Shown one piece after another: positions 15,948 to 23,953 of a stretch of 64,000 nt of DNA (its first letter is position 1; every line of letters begins with the position of its first letter). The notes below the pieces were generated by a model. The model was not told the origin of the DNA, searched no databases, and was given only the letters and a program-made list of their open reading frames with translations. This stretch comes from Chitinophaga niabensis (GTDB taxonomy: Bacteria; Bacteroidota; Bacteroidia; Chitinophagales; Chitinophagaceae). The position numbers were made by a program, and so were the translations under genes. The DNA lies in NCBI GenBank assembly GCA_017849435.1, contig JAFIGY010000002.1, positions 62,001 through 126,000 on the forward strand, written 5' to 3'.

Positions 15948-16757
15948 ATGCATCAGCAACGATCACAAACCACGCTTTCCATATCCACTTACAACTGGCC
16001 CGCCGCGCTGGAGCTTTGCCTGCAAAGCGTACTGGTGCAGCAGGTATTGCCGGGTGAGATATTGATCGCGGACGATGGTTCGCGGGAAGATACGAAAGCG
16101 CTGGTGGGCCGTTACCGGGAACGGTTTCCCGTTCCTTTGCAGCATATATGGCAACCTGACGAAGGATTCCAGTTGGCGAAGATCCGCAACAAAGCTATTG
16201 CAGCGGCCACGCAGCCGTACATCGTGCAGATAGACGGTGATGTGATCCTGCATCCGCGTTTCATCGAAGATCATGTGCGCTTTGCGCGGCAAGGCTGCTA
16301 TGTGACCGGCAGCAGGGTACTGATGAACGAAACGTTATCTGCACAACTACTGGAAACGAAACAGGTGAATATGCAACAGCTTCGCCGGCAGAGCAGGAAT
16401 TTCTTCAACAGTCTGCACATGCCCTGGATATCGGACCTTCTCGCTTTCCGTTACAAGCAGGATCCGTTTGATGTGAAAGGTTGCAACATGGCATTCTGGA
16501 AAGAAGACCTGGTGCGTGTGAACGGGTATAACGAAGCTTTCAGCGGATGGGGGCGGGAGGACAGTGAATTGTCGATCCGGCTGAGTAATGCCGGGGTGCG
16601 GAAGCGTTTCCTGAAAGGAGGCGGTATCATGTATCATATCCATCACCGGGAAGCGTCACGCAGTCGTGAAGCGGAAAACGACCGGCTGCTGGAGGAAACC
16701 CGGGTGCATAAAGTGCAATACGCAACAAAAGGTCTTTCACAATATCTGGCGTCATGA
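15948..16757 (+). CDS. Glycosyltransferase family 2 with galactosyltransferase-type C-terminus
   Basis: From the ATG at 15948 the protein has 269 residues. GT-A fold hallmarks: TLSISTYNWPAALELCLQSV at the start, ADDGSREDT (nucleotide), QIDGDVILHP (the D-x-D metal motif as DGD), and FSGWGREDSELSIRL, the acceptor/catalytic E-D motif of galactosyltransferase-like GT2 enzymes. It transfers a sugar from a nucleotide sugar, probably to a surface polysaccharide or lipid. Overlap of ATGA with the next GT4 gene indicates coupled translation. An upstream start at 15915 overlaps a promoter-like TATTTTG at 15932 and is less likely. Confidence 0.85.
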   Translation: MHQQRSQTTLSISTYNWPAALELCLQSVLVQQVLPGEILIADDGSREDTKALVGRYRERFPVPLQHIWQPDEGFQLAKIRNKAIAAATQPYIVQIDGDVILHPRFIEDHVRFARQGCYVTGSRVLMNETLSAQLLETKQVNMQQLRRQSRNFFNSLHMPWISDLLAFRYKQDPFDVKGCNMAFWKEDLVRVNGYNEAFSGWGREDSELSIRLSNAGVRKRFLKGGGIMYHIHHREASRSREAENDRLLEETRVHKVQYATKGLSQYLAS

Positions 16758-17923
16758 GATTAGCTTACGTTTCTTACGAATATCCTCCCGATACAGCATT
16801 CGGCGGTATTGGCACCTATGTTTACATGATCACCCGCGCTATGCGGCGCATGGGTTACGAAGTAGAAGTCTTCAGTGCCGGCACCTCACGTGAAAGCCTA
16901 CACGAAATTTTTGAAGAAGGGATCATCGTGCATCGTGTTCATTGCGCAAAGCGGAAACAGTTCCCTTCGGCCATAGCCCCTGTGTTCGCGGCACGCCATC
17001 AACAACAGGCGTTCGATCTCATCGAAAGCCCGGAGTTTGACGCGGATGGCCGCGTGATCCGCGAGCAGTTCCCGCATCTGCCGATGGCAGTCAAATTTCA
17101 TACACCGAAATTCCTGGTACGGGAGCTGAATAACTCCGTAAAAAAACCGGGATGGCTGAAACGCCTTTTCACAGGCAGCTATAAGAAGATGGACGATGCG
17201 GAATACCGGCTCGCGCTGGCTGCGGATGATCTGTCCGCCCCCTCTCTTTCCCTCCGCAGCATCATCGCGGAAAGATGGGAGATCGATAAAAGCCTGATCC
17301 GGCATCATCCTTACATATTCCTTCCAAATGAAACTTTCCTGCGCATCCCCGTAACCACACTTTCCCGTACAGTGACCTTCACCGGGCGGCTGGAAACACG
17401 GAAAGGCGTGCTCGCGCTGGCGCAGGCCATTCCCGAAGTATTGCAGAAACACCCCGACGTTACCTTCCGTTTCATCGGGAAACCAGACCCCGGGCCCAAC
17501 GGACAACCGATGGACGTGTATCTGAAAGCGAAACTCGCCCCCTTCGCCGCCAACATCCGGTTCATCCCCCGCGTACCGCCGGACCAGATACCGCTGCTCC
17601 TTGCTGAAACAGACATCTGCGTATATCCGAGCCTGTGGGAGAATTTTCCCAACGTTTGCCTCGAAGCCATGAGTGCGGCTCGCGGCATCGTAGCAAGCCG
17701 TAATGGCGGAATGGAAGATATGCTGGAGGATATCAAAGGCGGCATACTGATCGATCCCAAAAAACCGGGAGAGATCGCCAAAGGCATTTGCTACCTGTTG
17801 GAAAATCCGGAGGAACGGCAGGCGATGGGACAGCGTTGCCGGGATAAAATATTGACGTATTATGCGGGTTCTTTGCTGAAAGAGACCGCGGAAACCTACC
17901 GGGAGATAGCGGGGATCAAATAA
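16754..17923 (+). CDS. Glycosyltransferase family 4 (GT-B fold)
   Basis: A 389-residue GT-B enzyme. MRLAYVSYEYPPDTAFGGIG is the typical acceptor-side start, with the glycine-rich GGIGTY loop. TFTGRLETRKGVLALAQAIP begins the donor-binding domain, and PSLWENFPNVCLEAMSAARG holds the E-x7-E-type motif (ENFPNVCLE) that binds the nucleotide sugar. Likely acts with the preceding GT2 in making a surface glycan. The C-terminus overlaps the opposite-strand GT2 gene by 8 bp. Confidence 0.87.
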   Translation: MRLAYVSYEYPPDTAFGGIGTYVYMITRAMRRMGYEVEVFSAGTSRESLHEIFEEGIIVHRVHCAKRKQFPSAIAPVFAARHQQQAFDLIESPEFDADGRVIREQFPHLPMAVKFHTPKFLVRELNNSVKKPGWLKRLFTGSYKKMDDAEYRLALAADDLSAPSLSLRSIIAERWEIDKSLIRHHPYIFLPNETFLRIPVTTLSRTVTFTGRLETRKGVLALAQAIPEVLQKHPDVTFRFIGKPDPGPNGQPMDVYLKAKLAPFAANIRFIPRVPPDQIPLLLAETDICVYPSLWENFPNVCLEAMSAARGIVASRNGGMEDMLEDIKGGILIDPKKPGEIAKGICYLLENPEERQAMGQRCRDKILTYYAGSLLKETAETYREIAGIK

Positions 17924-18791
17924 CCCTGTAATTCCTGTAATCGAACAGTCGCCTGCCGGTTTTCTGTTCTATCCAATACAAAACGCGGCGTTTGAAATTC
18001 TTGAATTTCTTGCGGCTGATATCGTATTCAAACTGCCAGTTCTTCCTGTCAATACGATCCTGCATCACTGCGGGATGCGTGCCGGCAAAGCGTTTCAGAG
18101 AGTCGATACCGGAGTAGTCGAATTCCGCTTTTACAATATTCTGTTCCATTTTGGTCGTATCATTCCCATGATACAACGAGATGGAATTATTCAGTTTGCG
18201 CGCCTGCTCCTGCGGATTCTTTACCCATCCGTAATGATGGATCCAGGCGTTCACGGGTTTCACATGAAGCTTCCGGCCATCGAGGCGAAAGCCTTGTGCA
18301 TCGCGGTAAGAGCGGATGCGCTTGTTATAACGGAGGATGCGGATCTCTTTGTTATACCAGGTGCGGGAATCGCCGAGGTAATCATAGCTGCCGTAAAAAT
18401 GCCGGTAGTTGAACAACAATCCTTCTACCCGCTGATCATCTTTATATTGCTCCATTGCAGCACGGATCGCGGGATAATCGTTCTCATGCACCACTTCATC
18501 TCCCTGTATATAGAAAGCCCAGGTGGTATCTTCAGGGATATGATCATACGCTTTATCCGTTTCCACCGCCAGTACGCGCCCTCCTTCCTTCAATGCATCG
18601 TCCCATACGGAATGACAAATGCGGATCTTCGGTGAAGAGATGGATTGAATAAGTTCCAGCGTACCGTCATCACAATTGCCGATGCTTACCACTACTTCGT
18701 CGCACAGCGGAAGAATGGAGCGGATCGCCTCCACCACAGGGTAATCATATTTCACGGCATTTCTGACAAAGGTAAATCCGGTAACTTTCAT
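17916..18791 (-). CDS. Glycosyltransferase family 2
   Basis: A 291-residue GT-A protein starting MKVTGFTFVRNAVKYDYPVV, with IGNCDDGTLELIQS in place of the usual DDGS loop, then FYIQGDEVVHENDY, where Q-G-D-E provides the metal-binding acidic cluster. The aromatic, basic C-terminal third (ISRKKFKNFKRRVLYWIEQK) suggests peripheral membrane attachment. It looks like the group of GT2 enzymes that add sugars to surface polysaccharides. Convergent with the GT4 gene (8-bp overlap) and divergent from meaB (53 bp between starts). Confidence 0.8.
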   Translation of the reverse strand: MKVTGFTFVRNAVKYDYPVVEAIRSILPLCDEVVVSIGNCDDGTLELIQSISSPKIRICHSVWDDALKEGGRVLAVETDKAYDHIPEDTTWAFYIQGDEVVHENDYPAIRAAMEQYKDDQRVEGLLFNYRHFYGSYDYLGDSRTWYNKEIRILRYNKRIRSYRDAQGFRLDGRKLHVKPVNAWIHHYGWVKNPQEQARKLNNSISLYHGNDTTKMEQNIVKAEFDYSGIDSLKRFAGTHPAVMQDRIDRKNWQFEYDISRKKFKNFKRRVLYWIEQKTGRRLFDYRNYRVI

Positions 18792-18844
18792 GACGATCTT
18801 TTGGCTGCTGCAAAGATGTGGAAAATCATCGATACATTTGTTTT

Positions 18845-19759
18845 ATGTACGCACAATTGCTGCCGCGCCTGCTGCAAGGCGATGTAAGGGCCTTAGCCCG
18901 CTGCATTTCGCTCGTAGAGAACGAAGCGGAGGGTTATACCCGGCTGCTGGAAGAATTGCCGGCGGAGGAACATGCCCGCGTGATCGGGATCACAGGACCA
19001 CCGGGTGCGGGGAAAAGTACGCTGGTGAATGCATTGATCGGCGAGCTGATCCGGCAGCAACAAAAAGTGGCCATCATCGCAATCGATCCGTCTTCGCCTT
19101 TCAACTTCGGCGCATTGTTGGGCGATCGCATCCGGATGAGCGAACATTTTTCCGATCCGCACGTCTTTATCCGGTCAATGGCGAGTCGTGGTGCATTAGG
19201 CGGCCTTAGCCCCAAGATCCTTGAAGTCAGCGATCTTATCAGGGCCGCAGGATTTGATTACCTGTTCATTGAAACTGTGGGCGTAGGGCAAAGTGAAGTG
19301 GAGATCGCCGGCATTGCGGATACCACCGTAGTGGTAGTGGTGCCCGAAGCGGGCGATGAGATACAGACGATGAAAGCAGGACTGATGGAGATTGCGAACA
19401 TCTTTGCCGTGAACAAGGCAGACCGTCCCAATGCAGATGAATTTGTCAGAAACCTGCGCCTCCTCGCACACACGAAACGTACCGGTCAATGGGAGATACC
19501 GGTGATCAAAACCATCGCCACACAACAGCAGGGCATACACGAACTGATACAGGCACTGGATCAGCATCGGCAACAGATACAAAGCAACCATTCGCGCAAA
19601 GCCCTGCTGCTGGCGGAGAAAGCGTATCAGCTCATACAGCACCGGCGTATGCAGGATGTGGACAAGCAGGCGCTCTTTGCTGATGTGGTACAGCGACTCG
19701 ACGCTCCTCACTTCAACCTCTACCGCATCGTGCAGGAATATACACAATCCGCTTCCTGA
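18845..19759 (+). CDS. meaB: Methylmalonyl-CoA mutase-associated GTPase MeaB
   Basis: A 304-residue G3E-family GTPase that protects and reloads the B12-dependent methylmalonyl-CoA mutase. Walker A GPPGAGKST at 51-59, the IDPSSPFNFGALLGDRIRM segment (the switch and metal region typical of MeaB/ArgK), FIETVGVGQSEVEI (Walker B region), and NKAD for guanine specificity. Start chosen at the ATG at 18845, matching the usual short lead-in before LLQGDVRALARCISLVEN; an upstream ATG at 18818 adds nine unlikely residues. The mutase genes are not in the window. Confidence 0.93.
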   Translation: MYAQLLPRLLQGDVRALARCISLVENEAEGYTRLLEELPAEEHARVIGITGPPGAGKSTLVNALIGELIRQQQKVAIIAIDPSSPFNFGALLGDRIRMSEHFSDPHVFIRSMASRGALGGLSPKILEVSDLIRAAGFDYLFIETVGVGQSEVEIAGIADTTVVVVVPEAGDEIQTMKAGLMEIANIFAVNKADRPNADEFVRNLRLLAHTKRTGQWEIPVIKTIATQQQGIHELIQALDQHRQQIQSNHSRKALLLAEKAYQLIQHRRMQDVDKQALFADVVQRLDAPHFNLYRIVQEYTQSAS

Positions 19760-19768
19760 ATAATTCCG

Positions 19769-19776
19769 TATCTTTG
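19769..19776 (+). promoter_or_regulatory. -7 promoter box TATCTTTG upstream of the short ORF and SMR gene
   Basis: Exact TAnnTTTG match just after the meaB stop codon. The predicted transcript would start near 19783, 21 bp before the short ORF at 19804 and about 144 bp before the SMR transporter gene. Confidence 0.55.
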
Positions 19777-19803
19777 CCGGGTTCAAACAAAACAGCCACA
19801 GTA

Positions 19804-19869
19804 ATGGTTACTAATACAATCGTATTCCGACTGTCCTTCGCTTACGCCGTGTTCAACTACGGCCTGTAA
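19804..19869 (+). CDS. Possible 21-residue leader peptide, aromatic-rich
   Basis: An ATG-initiated frame follows a consensus promoter and encodes MVTNTIVFRLSFAYAVFNYG plus Leu, ending TAA. Five of 21 residues are Phe or Tyr. A hairpin (GCCGT/ACGGC, 19846-19863) lies over its last codons. No terminator-like hairpin with a U tract is visible between it and the SMR gene, so classical attenuation is not proven. I do not recognise it and it could be chance. Confidence 0.35.
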   Translation: MVTNTIVFRLSFAYAVFNYGL

Positions 19870-19926
19870 TACTGTGCGCTTCCTTTCCTTGTTTATTTAC
19901 TTATTCATTTATACAATCCTTTTGTT

Positions 19927-20253
19927 ATGGCCTGGTTATTTTTAATTCTTGGCGGCCTGTTCGAGGTCGGGTTTACCATTTCGTTGAAGTATTCGGAAAA
20001 TTTCAGCCGGTTATGGCCTTCCATTGCGTTCGTTATTTGCATCACACTGAGCTTTTTCCTGTTGAATAAAGCGATCAATAACGGACTGCCGATCGGTACG
20101 GCTTATGCGGTGTGGACCGGCATCGGCGCTGCAGGCACGGCCATTGCGGGAATGTTTTTCTTTAAAGAGCCTGTGATGTTGTGGCGTATATTTTTTCTGG
20201 CGATGTTGATCGGTTCCATTATCGGGCTGAAGTTTGTGTCGGATGGTCACTAG
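19927..20253 (+). CDS. Small multidrug resistance family transporter (SugE/Gdx-like)
   Basis: A 108-residue, four-helix inner-membrane protein. The conserved glutamate in the first helix (E13, in GGLFEVGFTISLKYS) and the AVWTGIGAAGTAIAGMFFFK signature in helix three are typical of SMR transporters; the WTGIGAAGTA pattern is closer to the SugE/Gdx subgroup (guanidinium or quaternary ammonium export) than to EmrE. Functions as a dual-topology dimer, exchanging substrate for protons. I see no guanidine riboswitch upstream. Its 3' end overlaps the opposite-strand ClC gene by 35 bp. Confidence 0.88.
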   Translation: MAWLFLILGGLFEVGFTISLKYSENFSRLWPSIAFVICITLSFFLLNKAINNGLPIGTAYAVWTGIGAAGTAIAGMFFFKEPVMLWRIFFLAMLIGSIIGLKFVSDGH

Positions 20254-21367
20254 CCGTCCGCTTCTTCAGCAGCAATCCCGCAACAACGTAAGCCATGGTG
20301 CACGCCAGCGCGGATGGGATGATGGCGTTGGGTTCCCGTGTGCATTCCACTGCAAACACGATAGCCGTCAGCCATCCGCGTGATGCGCCGGCGAACAGTG
20401 CGGCCATTCCGGCTAATGCTGCCATTGAAGGATGCAGCTGCGTTGCGGGAAAAGCCCATTGCAGGCCAAGTGCCGTCATGATCCCCAATGATGCGCCGAT
20501 GCTGAAGAGGGGCAGGAGCGTTCCGCCCTGTGTGCGGGTGCCGAGGGAGAAGGAGACGACGAAGAGTTTAAGCGTCAGCAGGTGTATGAGCAGTAGTAGC
20601 AATACACTTCCTTTCAGGATCATCCCGATTTGCTCTATTCCATTACCAAGGATATCCGGCGCATACCAGCCGGCGAGCCCTGTTACCGCAGCACTCACCA
20701 GCGGCCACCACCAGGCCGTCAAACGTTGCACTGCTTTTACGGCTACTATCAGTAATGCAGCTGTTAGTCCTGCTGCAATGCCTTCGAGACTATACAATCC
20801 CATCGCATCCCAGCCCGGGAATGACAGTGCAGGCATCTGCCAGAACGGCGCCATCCCTAACATCATAAAATGCATGCCTGCTCCAATCACCGCCGCCAGT
20901 GCAATGAAACTTGCCTTCCTGAGCGTCAACAGCTCAAAGATCAATACCATGGCTGCCAGCGGTGTACCGAACAATCCTGCAAAACCAGCGCTGATCCCGG
21001 CTAACATAAACAGTTCCTGTTCCGCGGCCGTTCCTTTCCCCCATTGCGCCACCATTCGTCCAAAGGCCATGGCAGCTCCTTCCGGGCCCAAAGGTATACC
21101 GCTGCCGATGTTCAATGCCGCTGCCAGCGGAGGCCATGCACGAAGAAACCAGGCACATAGCGCTCCCGCCACGGGGATCAGTATAACCGTTGCATTCAGA
21201 TCGTGAAACATCGGAGAAACCGCATCCACACTCCAATTCCCGTAATAGACCAGATTACTGAGCAGGCGGATCATCCACAGGATCACAACGGCTGCGGCGC
21301 CACTCACTGCGGCGAGCAATATCGTGCGTAATAATACAAAAACCGTTCTATCCAACCGTTCGTCCAT
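20219..21367 (-). CDS. ClC family chloride channel/transporter
   Basis: About 382 residues with at least ten hydrophobic helices. ClC selectivity signatures can be seen in order: GSGIPLGPEGAA (the GSGIP loop and a G-P-E-G variant of the G-K/R-E-G-P motif, keeping the gating glutamate) and GTRTQGGTLLPLF (variant of GGxFxP). Moves Cl- across the inner membrane, either as channel or H+ antiporter. The ATG at 21365-21367 is preferred; the frame extends to a TTG at 21439 but that part is hydrophilic and unconserved. Convergent overlap with the SMR gene; divergent from the MarR regulator. Confidence 0.85.
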   Translation of the reverse strand: MDERLDRTVFVLLRTILLAAVSGAAAVVILWMIRLLSNLVYYGNWSVDAVSPMFHDLNATVILIPVAGALCAWFLRAWPPLAAALNIGSGIPLGPEGAAMAFGRMVAQWGKGTAAEQELFMLAGISAGFAGLFGTPLAAMVLIFELLTLRKASFIALAAVIGAGMHFMMLGMAPFWQMPALSFPGWDAMGLYSLEGIAAGLTAALLIVAVKAVQRLTAWWWPLVSAAVTGLAGWYAPDILGNGIEQIGMILKGSVLLLLLIHLLTLKLFVVSFSLGTRTQGGTLLPLFSIGASLGIMTALGLQWAFPATQLHPSMAALAGMAALFAGASRGWLTAIVFAVECTREPNAIIPSALACTMAYVVAGLLLKKRTASDHPTQTSAR

Positions 21368-21643
21368 ATGCTGCAATGTTGGCGCATCAGCGAACACCGG
21401 CAGGCTATTGCGATGAGAAAAATAACCGATCAATTTCAAGTGTATGCGTTTAAATATTGTAAATATAATGCATGCTCTCTTCAGTGCAATTTTATAGGCT
21501 GCTGTACGTTATTTTCAGGCTGTTAAACAACATGAATGTGCTATTCATCAACATGAAAATTTTTGTACTTTAGACGCCTCCGCATGAAAGCCCAATAGAA
21601 CGGACAGAACCATTCATAAACAGATACAGCGATTTGAACCAAC

Positions 21644-22255
21644 ATGGCAAAGGAATCTACCTTTAACCCTGAACACCAGGCTGCTAATACCGCCAGCAAG
21701 GTCGTAGCCGCCCTTGAGAGGCTGTCTGAAGCTTTTCGCGTACTGCTTTGGCAGGAAGCCAAACAATATGGCATCAGCCCTATCCAGGTACAGATACTGA
21801 CCTATCTCCTGCATTATCCGGATAAGCTGAAGACCGTTACGCATCTCGCTTCTCATTTCAACATGACCAAGGCCACCATCAGCGATGCGATCAAAACACT
21901 GGAGTCAAAGATACTGTTGCGGCGCAAAGAAGATGCAAAAGACAGCAGAAGCCATATTTTGTTGCTGACACGCGAAGGTAAAACTGTGGCGCGGAAAGTG
22001 GAGAATTTTGCAAATCCGATGCTGGATTATGTGCAAATGTTGAACGATGAAAAACAGGGCGGATTATTGGAGCACTTACTTGGCATGATCCAGGACCTTA
22101 ACCGCAATCTTGTGATCACACCGCAACGCATGTGCTTCAATTGCGATTTTTACGAAAAGAAAGGCCGGCAACATTACTGTCACCTCCTGAAAACATTCCT
22201 GCAAAACAATGATCTGCGGGTAGATTGTCCGGAATTTCATTACAAGGAGAAATAA
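21644..22255 (+). CDS. MarR family transcriptional regulator with cysteine-rich C-terminus
   Basis: A 203-residue winged-helix protein. ISPIQVQILTYLLHYP, VTHLASHFNMTKATISDAIK (recognition helix about 69-86) and LLRRKEDAKDSRSHILLLT (wing) give the MarR DNA-binding fold. The C-terminal extension has four cysteines, C164-x2-C167, C179 and C195, with neighbouring histidines (H177, H180, H199), plausible as a metal or redox sensor. MarR proteins usually are about 140-150 residues, so this tail is extra. The target is unknown; it reads divergently from the ClC gene and convergently to the respiratory operon. Confidence 0.85.
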   Translation: MAKESTFNPEHQAANTASKVVAALERLSEAFRVLLWQEAKQYGISPIQVQILTYLLHYPDKLKTVTHLASHFNMTKATISDAIKTLESKILLRRKEDAKDSRSHILLLTREGKTVARKVENFANPMLDYVQMLNDEKQGGLLEHLLGMIQDLNRNLVITPQRMCFNCDFYEKKGRQHYCHLLKTFLQNNDLRVDCPEFHYKEK

Positions 22256-22266
22256 AGCGCGGTGCA

Positions 22267-22482
22267 CTATTCCGCTTTCTGGCTCCGCCACCAGCGGTAG
22301 CCCATGAAGGCGATCAGTGCCAGCGGCGTAAAGGCCAGCATGAGAATGCCGTTATTCAGTCCTTTTGCAGGACCTTCCCCTAACTGCTGCGCGGTTTTGG
22401 TACAAAGTGAACATTGCGCCAACAATTCGCTGCAGGGAAGCAGCAACGCCATCGTGATCAAAAAGAAAAACAACTTTTTCAC
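22267..22482 (-). CDS. Small Cys-containing membrane protein at the end of the cox operon
   Basis: A 71-residue protein from a GTG start: MKKLFFFLITMALLLPCSELLAQ as signal peptide, then CSLCTKTAQQLGEGPAKGLN (a C-x2-C pair) and one membrane helix ending YRWWRSQKAE. GTG at 22480-22482 is preferred because a consensus -7 box occupies 22501-22508, excluding the longer start at 22503, and because AAAAGGGAAT precedes the GTG. Similar short proteins sit at the end of oxidase operons in Bacteroidota. The CxxC suggests copper or disulphide handling in oxidase assembly, but this is inference. Confidence 0.7.
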   Translation of the reverse strand: MKKLFFFLITMALLLPCSELLAQCSLCTKTAQQLGEGPAKGLNNGILMLAFTPLALIAFMGYRWWRSQKAE

Positions 22483-22500
22483 ATTCCCTTTTATTTCATA

Positions 22501-22508
22501 CAAAGATA
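22501..22508 (-). promoter_or_regulatory. Internal -7 box TATCTTTG before the small Cys protein
   Basis: Exact TAnnTTTG on the minus strand, in the gap after the DUF420 gene. It would give an extra transcript start near 22494 for the last gene of the respiratory operon. Confidence 0.45.
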
Positions 22509-22540
22509 GACCATCCTGCCGGCATATGAACTGATCAGGA

Positions 22541-23110
22541 TCAGTAGTAAGGCTGGATCATGATATACACCACCACGCCGGTAATCGCCACATAGAACCA
22601 GACGGGCCAGGTGATGCGGGCGATCTTACGGTGGCGGGCATGATCTTCCTGGAACGCACGCAACAGCGTAAAAAGCACCAGCGGCACAATCACCGCCGCC
22701 AGCACAATGTGCGTCAGCAACAGGAAATAATATACATAACGAAGCCCTCCAACAGCGGCCTTCTCCGCAGCGTCCACAACGCCATTATGATCGATATCCC
22801 CGAATTTGGTGCTTTCCGTGAGGAAATGATAGGTTACGTAAGAGAGCAGGAAGATCACGGATAATGACACCGCGGTGAGGTTGGCCCACTTATGCGCTTT
22901 CTGATGACCATTCTTGATAAAATACAGGCTTGCCAGCAACAGCACGGCCGTAGCGGAATTCAGCACAGCATGAAAGAAAGGCATCATATGCACGTCAAAT
23001 CCGGTTTTGATCTCCGGTTTCGGCAGTATGAACAACACAGCTACCACCAAAGGGATAACAATGGATATGATGGCGATTGGCAGATTTAAATTCTTGTTCT
23101 TCAATTTCAT
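22541..23110 (-). CDS. DUF420 membrane protein (CtaM-like oxidase assembly factor)
   Basis: A 189-residue protein with about five membrane helices. MPFFHAVLNSATAVLLLASL, HKWANLTAVSLSVIFLLSYV, and LLLTHIVLAAVIVPLVLFTL followed by HRKIARITWPVWFYVAITGV form the DUF420 pattern with conserved intramembrane histidines. The family includes CtaM/YozB, required for maturation of heme-copper oxidases in Firmicutes. Position directly after cox structural genes and SCO supports the same role here. A short hydrophilic insert (FGDIDHNGVVDAAEK) between helices resembles a calcium-binding loop by composition only. Confidence 0.8.
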   Translation of the reverse strand: MKLKNKNLNLPIAIISIVIPLVVAVLFILPKPEIKTGFDVHMMPFFHAVLNSATAVLLLASLYFIKNGHQKAHKWANLTAVSLSVIFLLSYVTYHFLTESTKFGDIDHNGVVDAAEKAAVGGLRYVYYFLLLTHIVLAAVIVPLVLFTLLRAFQEDHARHRKIARITWPVWFYVAITGVVVYIMIQPYY

Positions 23111-23130
23111 AGCATCTCAAATTAAAAGCA

Positions 23131-23820
23131 TCAATTTCCGGAAGAGAACAATCTTTTTAATAATCCCGGTCTCTTTTTATCCTTGGCAATATGCAGCACG
23201 GCAATATCATTGACCATCCTCCTCACTTCATTCGTATCCAGCCCGTTATAGTAACCCCGGATATGCCGGTCTTTATCGATGATCACAAACTTTTCCGTGT
23301 GGATGAAATCATCCGGCCCGCCATTCCCCTGTACGGCGTTCACAAAGAACTCATTCCGGGCAAGATCATAGATCTCTTTCTTGGAGCCGGTGAGCAGCCA
23401 CCAGTTCTTCGGGTCGATATTATGTTTATCCGCGTACTTCTTCAAAGTTTGAACGGTATCCCTTTCCGGATCAACACTGAAGGAAAGTATCTGGATAACG
23501 GAATCATTCTTGGCATTCCCGAAAGCTTCCTGCACCATTTTCATATGGGCGGTAAGGGTGGGACAGATAGAAGGGCAGCTGGTGAAGAAGAAGTCCACCA
23601 CCAGTATCCGGTTCCGCACATCGGCGGGTTTTACTTTTTCGCCGAGCTGATTAGTGAGTGTAAAATCCTTTACCTGATGATACACCGTATCAAAAGTCAT
23701 CTTCCCGTCCCTGATCACCGTGTCCACTTTCTCCGCGATGAAATACGGCGGAATATGCACAACATTTTTCCCGTAATGGTCAACGATCAGGTACCCTGTC
23801 AGCGGCACCAGTATGGCCAA
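23131..23820 (-). CDS. SCO1/SenC family copper chaperone of cytochrome oxidase
   Basis: A thioredoxin-fold, membrane-anchored periplasmic protein that delivers copper to the CuA site of oxidase subunit II. Copper ligands are visible: C82-P-S-I-C86 and H174 in FIHTEKF; TSCPSICPTLTAHM is characteristic. There is no ATG or GTG at the 5' end: the frame opens with TTG at 23820, giving LAILVPLTGYLIV as anchor. Upstream in frame, an ATC at 23850 would give RKKALLGVA before the anchor, a more normal start. The start is therefore uncertain and non-standard. Placed after coxD in the operon. Confidence 0.85.
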   Translation of the reverse strand: MAILVPLTGYLIVDHYGKNVVHIPPYFIAEKVDTVIRDGKMTFDTVYHQVKDFTLTNQLGEKVKPADVRNRILVVDFFFTSCPSICPTLTAHMKMVQEAFGNAKNDSVIQILSFSVDPERDTVQTLKKYADKHNIDPKNWWLLTGSKKEIYDLARNEFFVNAVQGNGGPDDFIHTEKFVIIDKDRHIRGYYNGLDTNEVRRMVNDIAVLHIAKDKKRPGLLKRLFSSGN

Positions 23821-23953
23821 CGCAACTCCTAATAATGCTTTCTTTCTGATGGTGCAGGATTTTAAAAGTGATATAAATACAAAATGTAAAAGTGAAGTCT
23901 ATCAGTCTGATGGAATCACTTTTACATTTCGCGATTATTGTGGCAAAGGCCTG

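Noticed and set aside
19777-19926. Guanidine (ykkC-type) riboswitch upstream of the SMR gene
   Set aside because: I could not find the paired ACGR-loop hairpins or the ykkC core; only one weak hairpin is visible.
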